A DNA stretch of 64,000 nt, from contig LUCM01004865.1 in NCBI GenBank assembly GCA_008360955.1, positions 1-64,000 on the forward strand. The letters are read 5' to 3'. This stretch comes from Fasciolopsis buskii. Lineage: Eukaryota > Platyhelminthes > Trematoda > Plagiorchiida > Fasciolidae. Below, piece by piece: positions 63,818 to 64,000 of this stretch (position 1 is its first letter; each line of letters opens with the position of its first letter). Made by a program: the position numbers and the translations under genes. The notes below the pieces were generated by a model. The model saw only the letters and a list, made by a program, of their open reading frames with translations, did no database searches and was not told the DNA's origin.

Positions 63818-64000
63818 GTAACATGATATTGGCGCTCAGTACATACTATTGCTCAGAAATGGTAGTAGCACAACTGTAATTAGGTTCCTTTTCTACACTT
63901 TAGTATTCGAAATGTTTACGTGCAATCTATTTCTTCAGCCGTTTATCAAAGCTCTGAATGTGAAAATAGTTCGGGTATGCATTCACCACAAAGCGTCCGA
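2507..64000 (+). CDS. PIKFYVE: PIKfyve/Fab1 orthologue, 1-phosphatidylinositol-3-phosphate 5-kinase (spliced, 3' partial)
   Basis: The spliced product would phosphorylate PtdIns3P to PtdIns(3,5)P2 on endosomal/lysosomal membranes; that role is established for the family. Seen here: a FYVE finger, DEP domain, CCT/TCP-1-like domain and the PIKfyve-specific Cys-rich region, in the order found in animal PIKfyve. Conserved strings include WMLD and RRKHHCRVCG (FYVE), FRDDFTPYEL (end of DEP), MDIRHYVHVKM and PRILLLACSIEY (start of CCT) and PPWIATVEFYGLQDL (Cys-rich region). Exons are 2507-2845, 3546-4441, 5252-5366, 5668-5911, 7179-7401, 10566-10839, 12404-12583, 19226-19366, 20532-20691, 27710-28062, 29682-29987, 32105-32569, 34634-34815, 34923-35456, 40119-40409, 45369-45477, 48323-48740, candidate 49201-49345, 59989-60269, 61466-61747 and 63939-beyond. 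Phases agree throughout the first 17 exons. The kinase domain is not in the window. One or more exons are probably missed between 49345 and 59989. Confidence 0.92.
3546..4441 (+). CDS. PIKFYVE: PIKfyve exon 2: end of FYVE finger, linker, start of DEP domain
   Basis: About 299 codons, acceptor ttccctcag at 3545, donor CAG|GTGGGT after 4441 (phase 2). It begins FLEGQLIGLSGPQRACSYC, giving the last two FYVE cysteines. A long Ser/Asn/Lys-rich linker follows, poorly conserved as in the family. From about 4200 it reads LWERTVEPYLNSALENELL and then LVIVKHNGRKICCASGLSL, which aligns in position with the start of the PIKfyve DEP domain. This is the largest exon in the window. Confidence 0.88.
5252..5366 (+). 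CDS. PIKFYVE: PIKfyve exon 3: C-terminal half of DEP domain
   Basis: 38 codons; acceptor tattatccag at 5251, donor TCG|GTAAGT after 5366 (phase 2 in, 0 out). The ending RRLTFRDDFTPYELRS matches the conserved DEP end of PIKfyve (F-R-D-E-Y pattern). DEP domains are membrane/protein interaction modules; this one distinguishes animal PIKfyve from yeast Fab1. Confidence 0.87.
5668..5911 (+). CDS. PIKFYVE: PIKfyve exon 4: acidic/Ser-rich linker
   Basis: About 81 codons. It contains LDEPDWLREIDEF, similar in place and pattern to the EPSWFKDIKF segment after the vertebrate DEP domain. Donor CCAG|GTTAGA in phase 1 is clear. The acceptor (tttgtaaag at 5667) is weak; the frame is open back to 5518, so the true start could be earlier. 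Confidence 0.75.
7179..7401 (+). CDS. PIKFYVE: PIKfyve exon 5: linker leading to the CCT domain
   Basis: About 74 codons with a strong acceptor (gtctttttcag) and donor ATGAG|GTTCGT (phase 1 in, 2 out). The sequence is low in family conservation. It ends in KFASKYWEVAEPMR, the start of the helical segment that precedes the CCT domain. Confidence 0.8.
7799..8170 (+). promoter_or_regulatory. LTR-like promoter block in PIKfyve intron 5
   Basis: An inverted CCAAT box (GATTGG, 8067-8072) lies about 40 bp before a TATA box (TATATAAA, 8109-8116), with a polyadenylation signal (AATAAA, 8160-8165) about 45 bp further on. This close spacing of promoter and poly(A) signal is typical of the U3-R part of a retrotransposon LTR and not of a cellular gene. 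A TGT start near 7799 may be the LTR edge. No coding part of an LTR element adjoins it, so a solo LTR is inferred. Confidence 0.3.
8171..9800. other. Intron 5 sequence without recognised feature
   Basis: Short open stretches (for example 8250-8450, 8748-8960, 8992-9219 plus; 8515-8718 minus) carry no motif I recognise. Composition is like the rest of the introns. Confidence 0.3.
9805..10012 (+). repeat. Dispersed repeat family, copy C
   Basis: This stretch matches the reverse complement of 28930-29060: shared blocks include one around a (g)tttgacaaaatggtctaac-like string, and another with cagatgcccgtg followed by catatgctcc. Copy C carries about 60 bp not in the other copy. The family's nature is unknown; it appears non-coding. 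Confidence 0.55.
10566..10839 (+). CDS. PIKFYVE: PIKfyve exon 6: start of Cpn60/TCP-1-like domain
   Basis: About 91 codons; acceptor tttcttcaccag, donor AAAATG|GTGAGC (phase 2 in, 0 out). It encodes a helical stretch (SILSLARSVCQMVSFDL) and then MDIRHYVHVKM, which matches the MDIR-x-(F/Y)-V-x-(I/V)-K signature at the start of the PIKfyve CCT domain. In other animals this domain binds the scaffold protein Vac14. Confidence 0.9.
11165..11214. repeat. (AT)n microsatellite with central TGCATGCA
   Basis: About 50 bp of alternating AT interrupted by a short palindrome. Runs of this type flank several mobile elements in the window. Confidence 0.95.
12100..12265 (-). mobile_element. RTE-like LINE 3' tail, minus strand
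   Basis: The reverse complement reads tgtaggttcgctccctg, then ggaaaggctgcaagcaa, then ctgtttaaccatgcacg, ending in a GAT-GAT-GAT tail. It matches the 3' end of the plus-strand LINE at 39690-39790, which has the same order of blocks and ends GATGATGATGG. It is a 5'-truncated insertion, as expected for LINE retrotransposition. Confidence 0.7.
12404..12583 (+). CDS. PIKFYVE: PIKfyve exon 7: CCT-like domain
   Basis: 60 codons, phase 0 both sides, acceptor ttcatcccag, donor CAG|GTTGGT. It reads LPDDTNAECEIFSGTILTKR, then PRILLLACSIEY, corresponding to the vertebrate IPGGKKFDS...NGFVCTKN...PKILLLKCSIEY block. The intron after it (12584-19225, 6.6 kb) is filled with LINE fragments on both strands. 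Confidence 0.92.
13197..13420 (-). mobile_element. RTE-like LINE 3' tail, minus strand, second copy
   Basis: The reverse complement ends ctgctttttaacgctgaacaatgatgaaaatgatg, again the 3' tail pattern of the LINE at 39.7 kb and of the 12.1-kb copy. It is diverged and short. The plus-strand LINE at 13.8 kb begins a few hundred bases further on. Confidence 0.55.
13830..16245 (+). mobile_element. Non-LTR retrotransposon (RTE-like LINE, family A), near full coding length but broken
   Basis: On the plus strand the order is an AP-type endonuclease (from NIRTLLETGIQ at about 13875; IKVPGADTVYW; DFN-region remnants; NDGRTANQIDH-like TWCSNKGRTAHQIDH at about 14450), a connecting region (about 14620-14900) and reverse transcriptase (TSILLPIPKEGDRTVCENYR at about 15115; GVRQGSPLSPVLFNY at about 15430; a degraded xADD motif, VDDVVVFGD, at about 15560; C-terminal SNRNAWSTVIRD at about 16160). 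Stops and frame changes are frequent, and part of the RT palm is deleted between about 15200 and 15420. It sits in PIKfyve intron 7. Confidence 0.82.
14513..15220 (+). pseudogene. LINE family A ORF remnant: connector plus start of reverse transcriptase
   Basis: A 235-residue open stretch inside the LINE. The N-terminal part ends the endonuclease (STDHVLVRARFRLRF), followed by a Lys-rich connector and the RT finger region with PKEGDRTVCENYRGI. The frame closes before the catalytic palm, so it cannot make an active enzyme. Confidence 0.7.
16270..17570 (-). mobile_element. RTE/SR2-like LINE (family B) RT fragment, minus strand
   Basis: Reading leftward from 17570: GEISLIPKVIKVLA, an AGFSPGRSCMDYV-type block, FLNWKSPFDLADQ (cf. 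FLDLKGAFDSVDR in the 38-kb copy), then a CAENLVRLFECIKYAQHSLD block (cf. YADDVVCLFESADHAQRALD), a CKVLLQDW-type segment and the C-terminal VFDHQCLHNIARIGLSDCV. The same motif order is in the plus-strand LINE at 36.6-39.8 kb. The YADD catalytic motif is degraded to CAEN. The element is opposite in strand and tail-to-tail with the LINE ending at 16245. Confidence 0.75.
17571..19225. other. Intron 7 remainder, no recognised gene
   Basis: Contains an (AT)n tract at 18061-18087. The open stretch at 18356-18679 has no recognisable homology and does not fit the phase of the neighbouring PIKfyve exons. Confidence 0.35.
18061..18087. repeat. (AT)n microsatellite
   Basis: Uninterrupted alternating TA of about 27 bp. 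Confidence 0.95.
19226..19366 (+). CDS. PIKFYVE: PIKfyve exon 8: CCT-like domain, GC donor
   Basis: 47 codons, phase 0 both sides. EEEYLSNCVSKLLCLRPKV and the following VSHAAQMFLLKAGVTLFSNVK match the EREFLKNYV...RPTLVLVEKTVSRIAQDMLLEHGITLV block of PIKfyve. The donor is CAG|GCAAGT, a GC-AG intron: no in-phase GT donor is nearby, and the next exon continues the alignment exactly. Confidence 0.92.
20532..20691 (+). CDS. PIKFYVE: PIKfyve exon 9: CCT-like domain
   Basis: About 53 codons; acceptor ttacgttctag, donor GATG|GTACGT (phase 0 in, 1 out). It reads LRRISRITGAEILESVDRL, equivalent to LERISRMTQGDLVMSMDQL, then GICQEFQVKEV, equivalent to GTCHKFYMQIF. Confidence 0.9.
22180..23113 (+). mobile_element. 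LINE 3' segment (family C), copy 1
   Basis: 22190-22440 resembles the RT C-terminal region of RTE-type LINEs (ATCTTCAARGTGTRAAA, then a GGTTGCATCTY block). 22448-23113 continues through the C-terminal ORF end into the 3' UTR. Within 22448-23113 it matches 33891-34556 over 666 bp with two differences by eye, while the flanks of the two copies are much more diverged. Pseudogenised: no continuous frame. Confidence 0.75.
23114..24190. other. Intron 9 segment, no recognised feature
   Basis: A plus-strand open stretch at 23123-23542 (139 codons) starts right after the LINE tract; I see no domain in it and the codon pattern is not convincing. Homology between the family C copies continues weakly for about 35 bp past 23113. 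Confidence 0.3.
24193..24232. repeat. (AT)n microsatellite
   Basis: About 40 bp of alternating TA directly before copy A of the dispersed repeat. Confidence 0.95.
24240..24870 (+). repeat. Dispersed repeat family, copy A, with a ~430-bp block absent from copy B
   Basis: 24240-24315 (cagatcatatgccatcagag, then catggcgaagaacgaaaac) and 24745-24855 (ccttcatttccacgccatc, then cataaactggatactgctcg) match, in the same order, the reverse complement of 29260-29100, where they are adjacent. The intervening block in copy A is either an insertion here or a deletion there. No protein family recognised. Confidence 0.65.
25365..26855 (+). CDS. Penelope-like reverse transcriptase with C-terminal GIY-YIG endonuclease
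   Basis: A 496-residue open frame. Residues 1-50 do not look like PLE; homology starts near ALRAKINKKLNSL. RT motifs: YGLPKVHKPGVPLRPI (about 87-103), VSFDVTSMFTNIP (motif A Asp, about 158-170), RGTPMGSPLSGLLAD (about 221-235) and YIDD (256-259, catalytic Asp pair). The GIY-YIG nuclease covers about 370-470: GVAYAI, YVGETSKQLRT (catalytic Arg region), HCAQTGHEV, and the Glu in NGERLFLES. Oddities: between about 26157 and 26240 the best PLE reading is in another frame (EMDQFRQNLNAIVSSIKFTK), so two compensating indels keep the frame open while scrambling about 27 residues; and the linker between VRTISQ and SGVAYAI is much shorter than usual. Probably inactive, but relatively young. Confidence 0.9.
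   Translation: METSKLYFTVLLLKLSYYVFYHYWCNEFFNREHCSPVIACLLYFASRFQVIALRAKINKKLNSLRKSKKISDERYNQIKPAEGPVPRIYGLPKVHKPGVPLRPIVASTTAPNYQLAKYLFRLLRPCLPQGQNDTKSSATFLEQIKDLKLEANETMVSFDVTSMFTNIPRQMALDSMRQLMEKDSNLSNRTAMSKDDIMHLIKSCMESYLQFNGTVYRQIRGTPMGSPLSGLLADATMKHFETKAFETNRPRLWIRYIDDKLVVRKNRNGPISSKPKRDSVQHQIHQGGGKDSALPFLDVLIMRQPNGSIETTVYRKPTMTDRILNFKSNHPTCHLKSCVRTISQSPTNRPALRSILFNGKDRVDQHDQSGVAYAIPCLGCDKQYVGETSKQLRTCLHEHSLALRRADPHSQIWNHCAQTGHEVNINNAKVVSWANRNGERLFLESLHSNNSFNRHVEIDKHYLILTRPRCSMERQTDGQYTKPNGTSDPIQSLIHV
26847..26893 (+). ncRNA. Hammerhead-ribozyme-like motif overlapping the PLE stop codon
   Basis: Stem I: CACGTT (26847-26852) is fully complementary to AACGTG (26888-26893). Core: TGACGAG (26853-26859). 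Stem II: G-TCC (26859-26862) pairs with GGA..C (26869-26873) with one bulged T and loop TAGTTT. Then GAAA (26874-26877). Stem III: CG (26878-26879) and CG (26883-26884) around TCA, with a bulged A, then TA before the expected cleavage site. This is the type I, very short stem III layout known for PLE hammerheads. The usual C3 of CUGANGA is missing or U, so self-cleavage is doubtful. The ORF stop TGA (26853-26855) lies inside the core. Confidence 0.65.
26924..26952. repeat. (AT)n tract at PLE 3' end
   Basis: Alternating TA with one TTT interruption. The inverted PLE copy at 55733-55759 has the same interrupted tract at the same place, so it is either part of the element or the target of insertion. 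Confidence 0.9.
27157..27182. repeat. (AT)n microsatellite
   Basis: About 25 bp alternating TA in intron 9. Confidence 0.95.
27710..28062 (+). CDS. PIKFYVE: PIKfyve exon 10: end of CCT-like domain
   Basis: About 118 codons; acceptor ttatttctttcag, donor TTG|GTACGT (phase 1 in, 0 out). TFEATVVLRGPDLSELKRVK and the next LLYAIYLCYNTKLELSLAYN match the conserved CTIKLRGGSDYELARVKEIL...VAYHSQLEISFLMDE segment. The rest (FWPSAKYLLHAISEDKLYSS onward) is poorly conserved linker. It follows a 7-kb intron that contains the Penelope-like element. Confidence 0.9.
28063..28880. other. Intron 10, left part, no recognised feature
   Basis: Open stretches at 28078-28404 (plus) and 28173-28502 (minus) overlap each other and show no motif. 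They do not continue PIKfyve in phase better than the exon 11 used here. Confidence 0.3.
28890..29265 (-). repeat. Dispersed repeat family, copy B
   Basis: The reverse complement starts cagatcacatgccatcagag, passes through ccttcatgagcatgccaccg and catgaactggatactactcg (matching copy A at 24.2-24.9 kb) and continues into cagatgcccgtgagcatac (matching copy C at 9.8-10.0 kb). It is the longest contiguous copy and links the other two. Confidence 0.65.
29682..29987 (+). CDS. PIKFYVE: PIKfyve exon 11: post-CCT region, GC donor
   Basis: 102 codons, phase 0 both sides if the acceptor is tggtcttcaag at 29681; two other AG sites (29635, 29698) have stronger tracts but the wrong phase. The conserved part is PSPGIHVCLPFLASPEGQDV followed by YYTYVIEWP, resembling the SPVITFREPFLL...DYFAEQVYWSP segment of PIKfyve. 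The donor is AAG|GCAAGT, a second GC-AG intron. Confidence 0.8.
30340..31430 (-). mobile_element. RTE/SR2-like LINE (family B) RT C-terminal part, minus strand
   Basis: Read leftward: INQIFTLRQLLEH near 31330, RPTVIVL near 31280, PNFVIEDVIHN near 31090, SNDIVSLNNKAWAIQCALDH near 31000, then CKIRPAEAYTCIPLCGDRF, TVDSFKYLGSSTTTGRGVGK and ITKARRDSLNRDICG down to ITRVWWKDRVCNDEVHRRVL near 30560. These follow the motif order of RTE-type reverse transcriptases from the thumb to the C-terminus. Many stops; dead copy in PIKfyve intron 11. Confidence 0.75.
31431..31890. other. Intron 11 segment, no recognised gene
   Basis: Contains TATAAAA at 31671-31677 in an otherwise unremarkable stretch. It may be part of another LTR-like fragment, but no second signal supports that. 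Confidence 0.25.
31891..32071 (+). mobile_element. tRNA-derived SINE
   Basis: The head is tRNA-like: GCCGGCGG (31891-31898) pairs with CCGCCGG near 31959-31965. A-box is TGGCCGAGCGGG (31899-31910) and B-box GGCTTCGAATCC (31942-31953), the internal RNA polymerase III promoter. The A-box resembles tRNA-Leu/Ser. A non-tRNA body follows (cacttggcagccctctgttg) and an A-rich tail with AATAAAGAAAGTAAAAG. A second copy of head, body and tail is inverted at 48922-49091. It ends about 33 bp before the acceptor of PIKfyve exon 12. Confidence 0.88.
32105..32569 (+). CDS. PIKFYVE: PIKfyve exon 12: linker between CCT and Cys-rich regions
   Basis: 155 codons, phase 0 both sides, acceptor tttcttctag, donor CGA|GTAAGT. 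Ser/Gln/Leu-rich and not recognisably conserved apart from its position; the phases link exon 11 to exon 13 exactly. A tRNA-derived SINE ends only about 33 bp upstream of the acceptor. Confidence 0.78.
33010..33255 (-). mobile_element. LINE family C fragment, minus strand
   Basis: The reverse complement of 33108-33250 (caacatcgttgtatttgtag and flanks) matches 33763-33890 on the plus strand at roughly 80% by eye, and continues into ggtgtaggc-type sequence in place of the 666-bp tract seen in the plus copy. With the plus-strand copy it forms an inverted pair about 500 bp apart. Confidence 0.6.
33470..34556 (+). mobile_element. LINE 3' segment (family C), copy 2
   Basis: 33485-33730 matches 43498-43720 and, more weakly, 22190-22330 (RT C-terminal region). 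33763-33890 is the right arm of the inverted pair with 33010-33255. 33891-34556 is the 666-bp tract almost identical to 22448-23113. It ends about 77 bp before PIKfyve exon 13, so the exon's branch point and tract must lie in what remains. Confidence 0.75.
34634..34815 (+). CDS. PIKFYVE: PIKfyve exon 13: start of Cys-rich PIKfyve-specific region
   Basis: About 60 codons; acceptor catatcttcttaag, donor TTCAC|GTAAGC (phase 0 in, 2 out). PCVPPWIATVEFYGLQDLPI followed by GLFLEKCCF matches the vertebrate ACVSPWIVTMEFYGKNDLTLGIFLERYCF block closely. The LINE tract described separately ends about 77 bp before this exon. Confidence 0.92.
34923..35456 (+). CDS. PIKFYVE: PIKfyve exon 14: Cys-rich region
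   Basis: About 178 codons; acceptor actttgttttcag, donor TTTAA|GTGAGT (phase 2 in, 2 out). Conserved points: HCRHPHCEVPMSEHVQRFV (cf. YQCPSMFCDTPMVHHIRRFV), WLVCPYCRSNSPTVYMS (cf. SWCRICKQVTPVVALS), ETWHYSFVKFLDSL and the CAHSAY...CFAF end. The paired CxxC and CxH motifs suggest metal binding, which is inferred. Exon 13-14 intron is only 107 bp. Confidence 0.92.
35457..36560. other. Intron 14 left part
   Basis: No gene recognised. A short open stretch at 35958-36084 has plausible splice signals but does not fit the PIKfyve alignment (see rejected items). An (AT)n tract lies at 36345-36384 just before the LINE. Confidence 0.4.
36345..36384. repeat. (AT)n microsatellite
   Basis: About 38 bp alternating AT with one G near the end. 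Confidence 0.95.
36560..39795 (+). mobile_element. RTE/SR2-like LINE (family B), near full length, inactivated
   Basis: Order on the plus strand: AP-endonuclease start (LNLGSFNVRTLMPAGQQACL, about 36670), SQIDHIAVSYRWR with the YSDHALV end of the endonuclease (about 37320-37430), connector (about 37440-38100), RT (38222-38887, intact frame), C-terminal RPDISLKLKGRVYCA and VFDYQFSRGITRIGRSRWV (about 39070-39260), LRWLGHVFRM (about 39330) and the final GWGPKDPSSCW...NREQWRS block (about 39500-39580). A 3' UTR ends in a GATGATGATGG tail (about 39778). Stops break the endonuclease and the junction after 38887. It occupies most of PIKfyve intron 14. Confidence 0.88.
38222..38887 (+). CDS. LINE family B reverse transcriptase core (open frame within a dead element)
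   Basis: 221 residues with all RT palm motifs: PFLKKG and SNHRGISLIP (motif 1 region), FRPDRGCIDQIFTLRQ, FLDLKGAFDSVDR (motif A Asp), GVRQGCPISPFLFNF (motif B) and YADD (motif C, about residues 187-190). It ends at a stop in the thumb region (CFAP), so the protein would be truncated. The catalytic residues are all present, making this the best-preserved RT of the LINE copies here. Confidence 0.85.
   Translation: MIVPFLKKGTQSECSNHRGISLIPIVTKVLASIMLRRLTPIRESNIRERQAAFRPDRGCIDQIFTLRQILETRYTHGRPTIVVFLDLKGAFDSVDRPALFSVLHRKSMPTKFVNLLRALYSHTYGPVRVYGELSSSFETTIGVRQGCPISPFLFNFVMDEVMEDVLEGLRDVGVELGNGGKLCDLDYADDVVCLFESADHAQRALDRLSRSVARFGMCFAP
40119..40409 (+). CDS. PIKFYVE: PIKfyve exon 15
   Basis: About 97 codons; acceptor accgttttccag, donor GAAAA|GTGAGC (phase 2 in, 2 out). 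It opens FQPVTVYEVVMPPNEIRIY, equivalent to YSPIRLLEVCVPLPKIFIK directly after the Cys-rich domain, then a Ser/Thr/Asn-rich insert absent from vertebrates, ending in SEAMDVLEK, which continues the helix of exon 16. Confidence 0.87.
40410..43490. other. Intron 15, left part, no recognised feature
   Basis: About 3 kb in which short open stretches (40784-40975, 41660-41875, 42616-42906) show no motif. Possibly very old repeats; nothing here can be named. Confidence 0.35.
43493..44185 (+). mobile_element. LINE 3' segment (family C), copy 3 (diverged)
   Basis: 43498-43720 matches 33485-33700 (cttcaaagtgtaaaatactac; ggttgcatctcaccagttga). 43745-44180 is the diverged counterpart of the 666-bp tract (gcgatcttcgaataaagtag for gcgatgtttgaataaagtag; ttattttgcagttt). 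Divergence from copies 1 and 2 is far greater than between those two over that tract. Confidence 0.7.
44186..45368. other. Intron 15, right part, no recognised feature
   Basis: No open stretch with a recognisable motif; an ORF at 45146-45394 overlaps PIKfyve exon 16 in another frame and is not supported. Confidence 0.3.
45369..45477 (+). CDS. PIKFYVE: PIKfyve exon 16: short helical exon
   Basis: 36 codons; acceptor ctgctattctag, donor GAG|GTAAGT (phase 2 in, 0 out). Reads YYHIYAVVKSHLVTLQQDNM and on to LMYLFE, aligning with the QVYVAIDERLASLKTD helix of PIKfyve. It is easily missed because no long open frame marks it. Confidence 0.82.
45478..46362. other. Intron 16, left part, no recognised feature
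   Basis: Short open stretches on both strands (45724-45990, 46236-46421) without motifs. Confidence 0.3.
46363..47200 (-). mobile_element. CR1/SR1-like LINE, RT thumb and C-terminal domain, minus strand
   Basis: Minus-strand frames 47097-46837 and 46821-46363 are in the same phase, separated by one stop. The second contains SLSWAINIELVFRKACRHSF, LRKLEIPYKLVVLFVTSYIL, AIWLCCSAIYLSGFKEK and HYLHRVFSKIFSHPPTR. This follows the C-terminal pattern of CR1-clade RTs (SNLSW..HI..V..KA...F..R.LR...P..L...F....ILPIWLYCSP). It is hydrophobic enough to be mistaken for a membrane protein. It sits antisense in PIKfyve intron 16. Confidence 0.68.
47201..48322. other. Intron 16, right part
   Basis: May include more of the CR1-like element on the minus strand (open stretch 47244-47618, no clear motif). 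The rest, 47830-48322, shows nothing recognisable. Confidence 0.3.
48323..48740 (+). CDS. PIKFYVE: PIKfyve exon 17: Ser/Thr-rich linker
   Basis: About 139 codons in frame with exon 16 through the acceptor cgcctatgtag (weak tract). It begins TDSRKPYMDVRAELLHYLF and then becomes Ser/Thr-rich. Donor GATGCAG|GTTCGT in phase 1. No domain is recognised. Its placement rests on phase, position and an unbroken open frame of composition similar to the neighbouring exons. Confidence 0.7.
48922..49091 (-). mobile_element. tRNA-derived SINE, minus strand
   Basis: Inverted copy of the SINE at 31891-32071: head (reverse complement GGCCGGCGGAGGCCAAGTGG), B-box equivalent GAGTTCGAAGCC, body (cacttggcagccctctgttg) and tail (gttgtttcattaataaagg). 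Roughly 85% similar by eye. Located between PIKfyve exon 17 and the candidate exon at 49201. Confidence 0.87.
49201..49345 (+). CDS. PIKFYVE: Candidate PIKfyve exon 18 (phase-compatible, weakly supported)
   Basis: Acceptor tgtttaccacag at 49200 joins the phase-1 end of exon 17 without a stop; the frame stays open to CAA|GTAAAA after 49345, leaving phase 2, which is the phase required by the exon at 59989. It encodes DFRAQADSTSFITSTSLDMD and ends SIMKEKFTHIFKSLYSN, similar in position to the KSTMKAIFANLLPG segment before the kinase region. It lies about 110 bp beyond the minus-strand SINE. A further open stretch at 49695-49817 behind a good acceptor (tgttacccttgcag) is a second, less certain candidate because its phase does not fit directly. 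Confidence 0.45.
49820..52600. other. Unassigned 2.8 kb with several antisense open stretches
   Basis: Minus-strand open stretches at 50310-50573, 50961-51179, 51193-51387 and 51491-51817 and plus-strand ones at 49902-50177 and 50438-50719 are polar and Cys/Ser-rich but match no family I know. They could be parts of an LTR-element gag or of a LINE 5' region. The missing PIKfyve exon with the EPSSIIAFAL-type motif was looked for here and not found. Confidence 0.3.
52605..55585 (+). mobile_element. RTE/SR2-like LINE (family B), long copy, inactivated
   Basis: The plus strand shows endonuclease start (KLSICNVRTALRVDQLG, about 52945), endonuclease end (VGCSGGTPHDSDHALVCIRL, about 53310), connector with GNARKLFRLIQATGKK and HQAPGCDGLSPAPFKDGGVE (about 53770-54090), RT motif A region (about 54400: PTVIVFVNVHGAFDSVARSV), motif B region (IRVRGCYPIFPFLFNFVIEDV, about 54570, frameshifted) and C-terminal LHMPAHRLPFRAPFARVGQG with NRNQWREC (about 55340-55560). 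The motif order equals the 36.6-39.8 kb copy, more decayed. A small foreign insert lies at about 53137-53168. Confidence 0.82.
53737..54129 (+). pseudogene. LINE family B connector/RT start, open frame remnant
   Basis: 130 residues: MEIERAAATGNARKLFRLIQ, WVEHFQAQFGLSS and the RYHQAPGCDGLSPAPFKDGG segment that in these LINEs precedes the RT domain. Ends at a stop before the RT core. Confidence 0.7.
55733..55776. repeat. (AT)n followed by (GA)n
   Basis: An interrupted TA tract (55733-55759) and a GA tract (55764-55776). It marks the 3' end of the minus-strand Penelope fragment, mirroring 26924-26952. Confidence 0.9.
55733..55872 (-). mobile_element. Penelope-like element 3' end, minus strand, with decayed hammerhead
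   Basis: The reverse complement from 55872 gives the last codons of the PLE ORF (HSFTF-type), then the hammerhead region (55801-55847) and the terminal (AT)n, colinear with 26825-26952. In the hammerhead the core GAAA reads GGAA, one stem I pair is lost and the T before the cleavage site is C, while TGACGAGTCCTAGTTTGGAT is unchanged. Severely 5'-truncated; it appears inserted in or next to the CR1-like LINE at 56.0 kb. Confidence 0.75.
55877..55935. repeat. (AT)n-(GA)n-(GAGT)n simple repeat
   Basis: TA tract, then GA tract, then a degenerate GAGTGAGTGAAT run. It separates the minus-strand PLE end from the minus-strand CR1-like LINE. Confidence 0.9.
56000..57760 (-). mobile_element. CR1-like LINE, endonuclease and RT remnants, minus strand
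   Basis: Reading leftward: an endonuclease block near 57700-57620 (LSPDVADSLVLIDNFKLYRQD, cf. the SWL...I...LIRxDR pattern of CR1 endonucleases), further endonuclease-like sequence to about 57250, and an RT block at 56200-56000 with FKYTNDVVLSQAISSNDDFQ, where the catalytic YADD reads YTND. A large deletion must lie between them. Dead copy in the large PIKfyve intron. Confidence 0.6.
58300..58911 (-). mobile_element. Second Penelope-type element: GIY-YIG endonuclease end, cut by the assembly gap
   Basis: Read leftward from 58911: CKECPAECVGLTSRQLMTRI, TEHRRK, then KAALSKFEGDSAIALHAIAEGH, TLQRGFRTCSELKF and IRSHPACPNRNDGAEISDIW. The layout (CxxC-x-(Y/C)VG-T-R-L-x-x-R-x-x-EH...H...GH...R.E...I) matches the GIY-YIG domain of Penelope-like elements, with CVG where YVG is usual. 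A Pro/Thr-rich tail follows (58644-58300). The sequence differs clearly from the 25.5-kb element, so it is another family. Its upstream RT would lie in or beyond the N gap. Confidence 0.72.
58912..59454. other. Assembly gap (run of N)
   Basis: 543 unresolved bases between the GIY-YIG fragment and an (AT)n tract. Open frames drawn across it are meaningless. A PIKfyve exon could be hidden here, but the flanks look like repeat. Confidence 1.
59455..59526. repeat. (AT)n microsatellite at gap edge
   Basis: At least 72 bp alternating AT, probably the reason the assembly broke. Confidence 0.98.
59989..60269 (+). CDS. PIKFYVE: PIKfyve exon (pre-kinase linker)
   Basis: About 94 codons; acceptor tctctgttcatag, donor AACG|GTAAGT (phase 2 in, 1 out). 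It starts CAEFDSLAKRAEKSAKEIRK. A basic helix in this position follows the conserved EPSSIIAFALSCKEY motif in PIKfyve, so the exon carrying that motif is probably missing upstream. The rest is Ser/Asn-rich linker. Confidence 0.7.
60270..61465. other. Intron between PIKfyve linker exons, nothing recognised
   Basis: No motif on either strand; short antisense stretches at 60681-60863 and 60964-61197 are not supported. Confidence 0.3.
61466..61747 (+). CDS. PIKFYVE: PIKfyve exon (pre-kinase Ser-rich linker)
   Basis: About 94 codons; acceptor ccactgacag, donor AAAG|GTATCT, phase 1 in and out, matching the previous exon. Ser/Thr/Asp-rich with no recognised domain; the join gives continuous reading with no stop. 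Confidence 0.7.
61748..63938. other. Intron before the right-edge exon, nothing recognised except a microsatellite
   Basis: AT-rich with no recognisable coding. (AT)n at 63776-63816. Confidence 0.35.
63776..63816. repeat. (AT)n microsatellite
   Basis: About 40 bp alternating AT. Confidence 0.97.
63939..64000 (+). CDS. PIKFYVE: Possible PIKfyve exon running off the right edge
   Basis: A strong acceptor (tctatttcttcag at 63938) is followed by an open frame in the required phase 1 up to the window end, Ser-rich like the preceding linker exons (begins AVYQSSECENSSG when joined). Only 62 nt are visible, so support is limited to the splice signal and phase. Confidence 0.5.
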
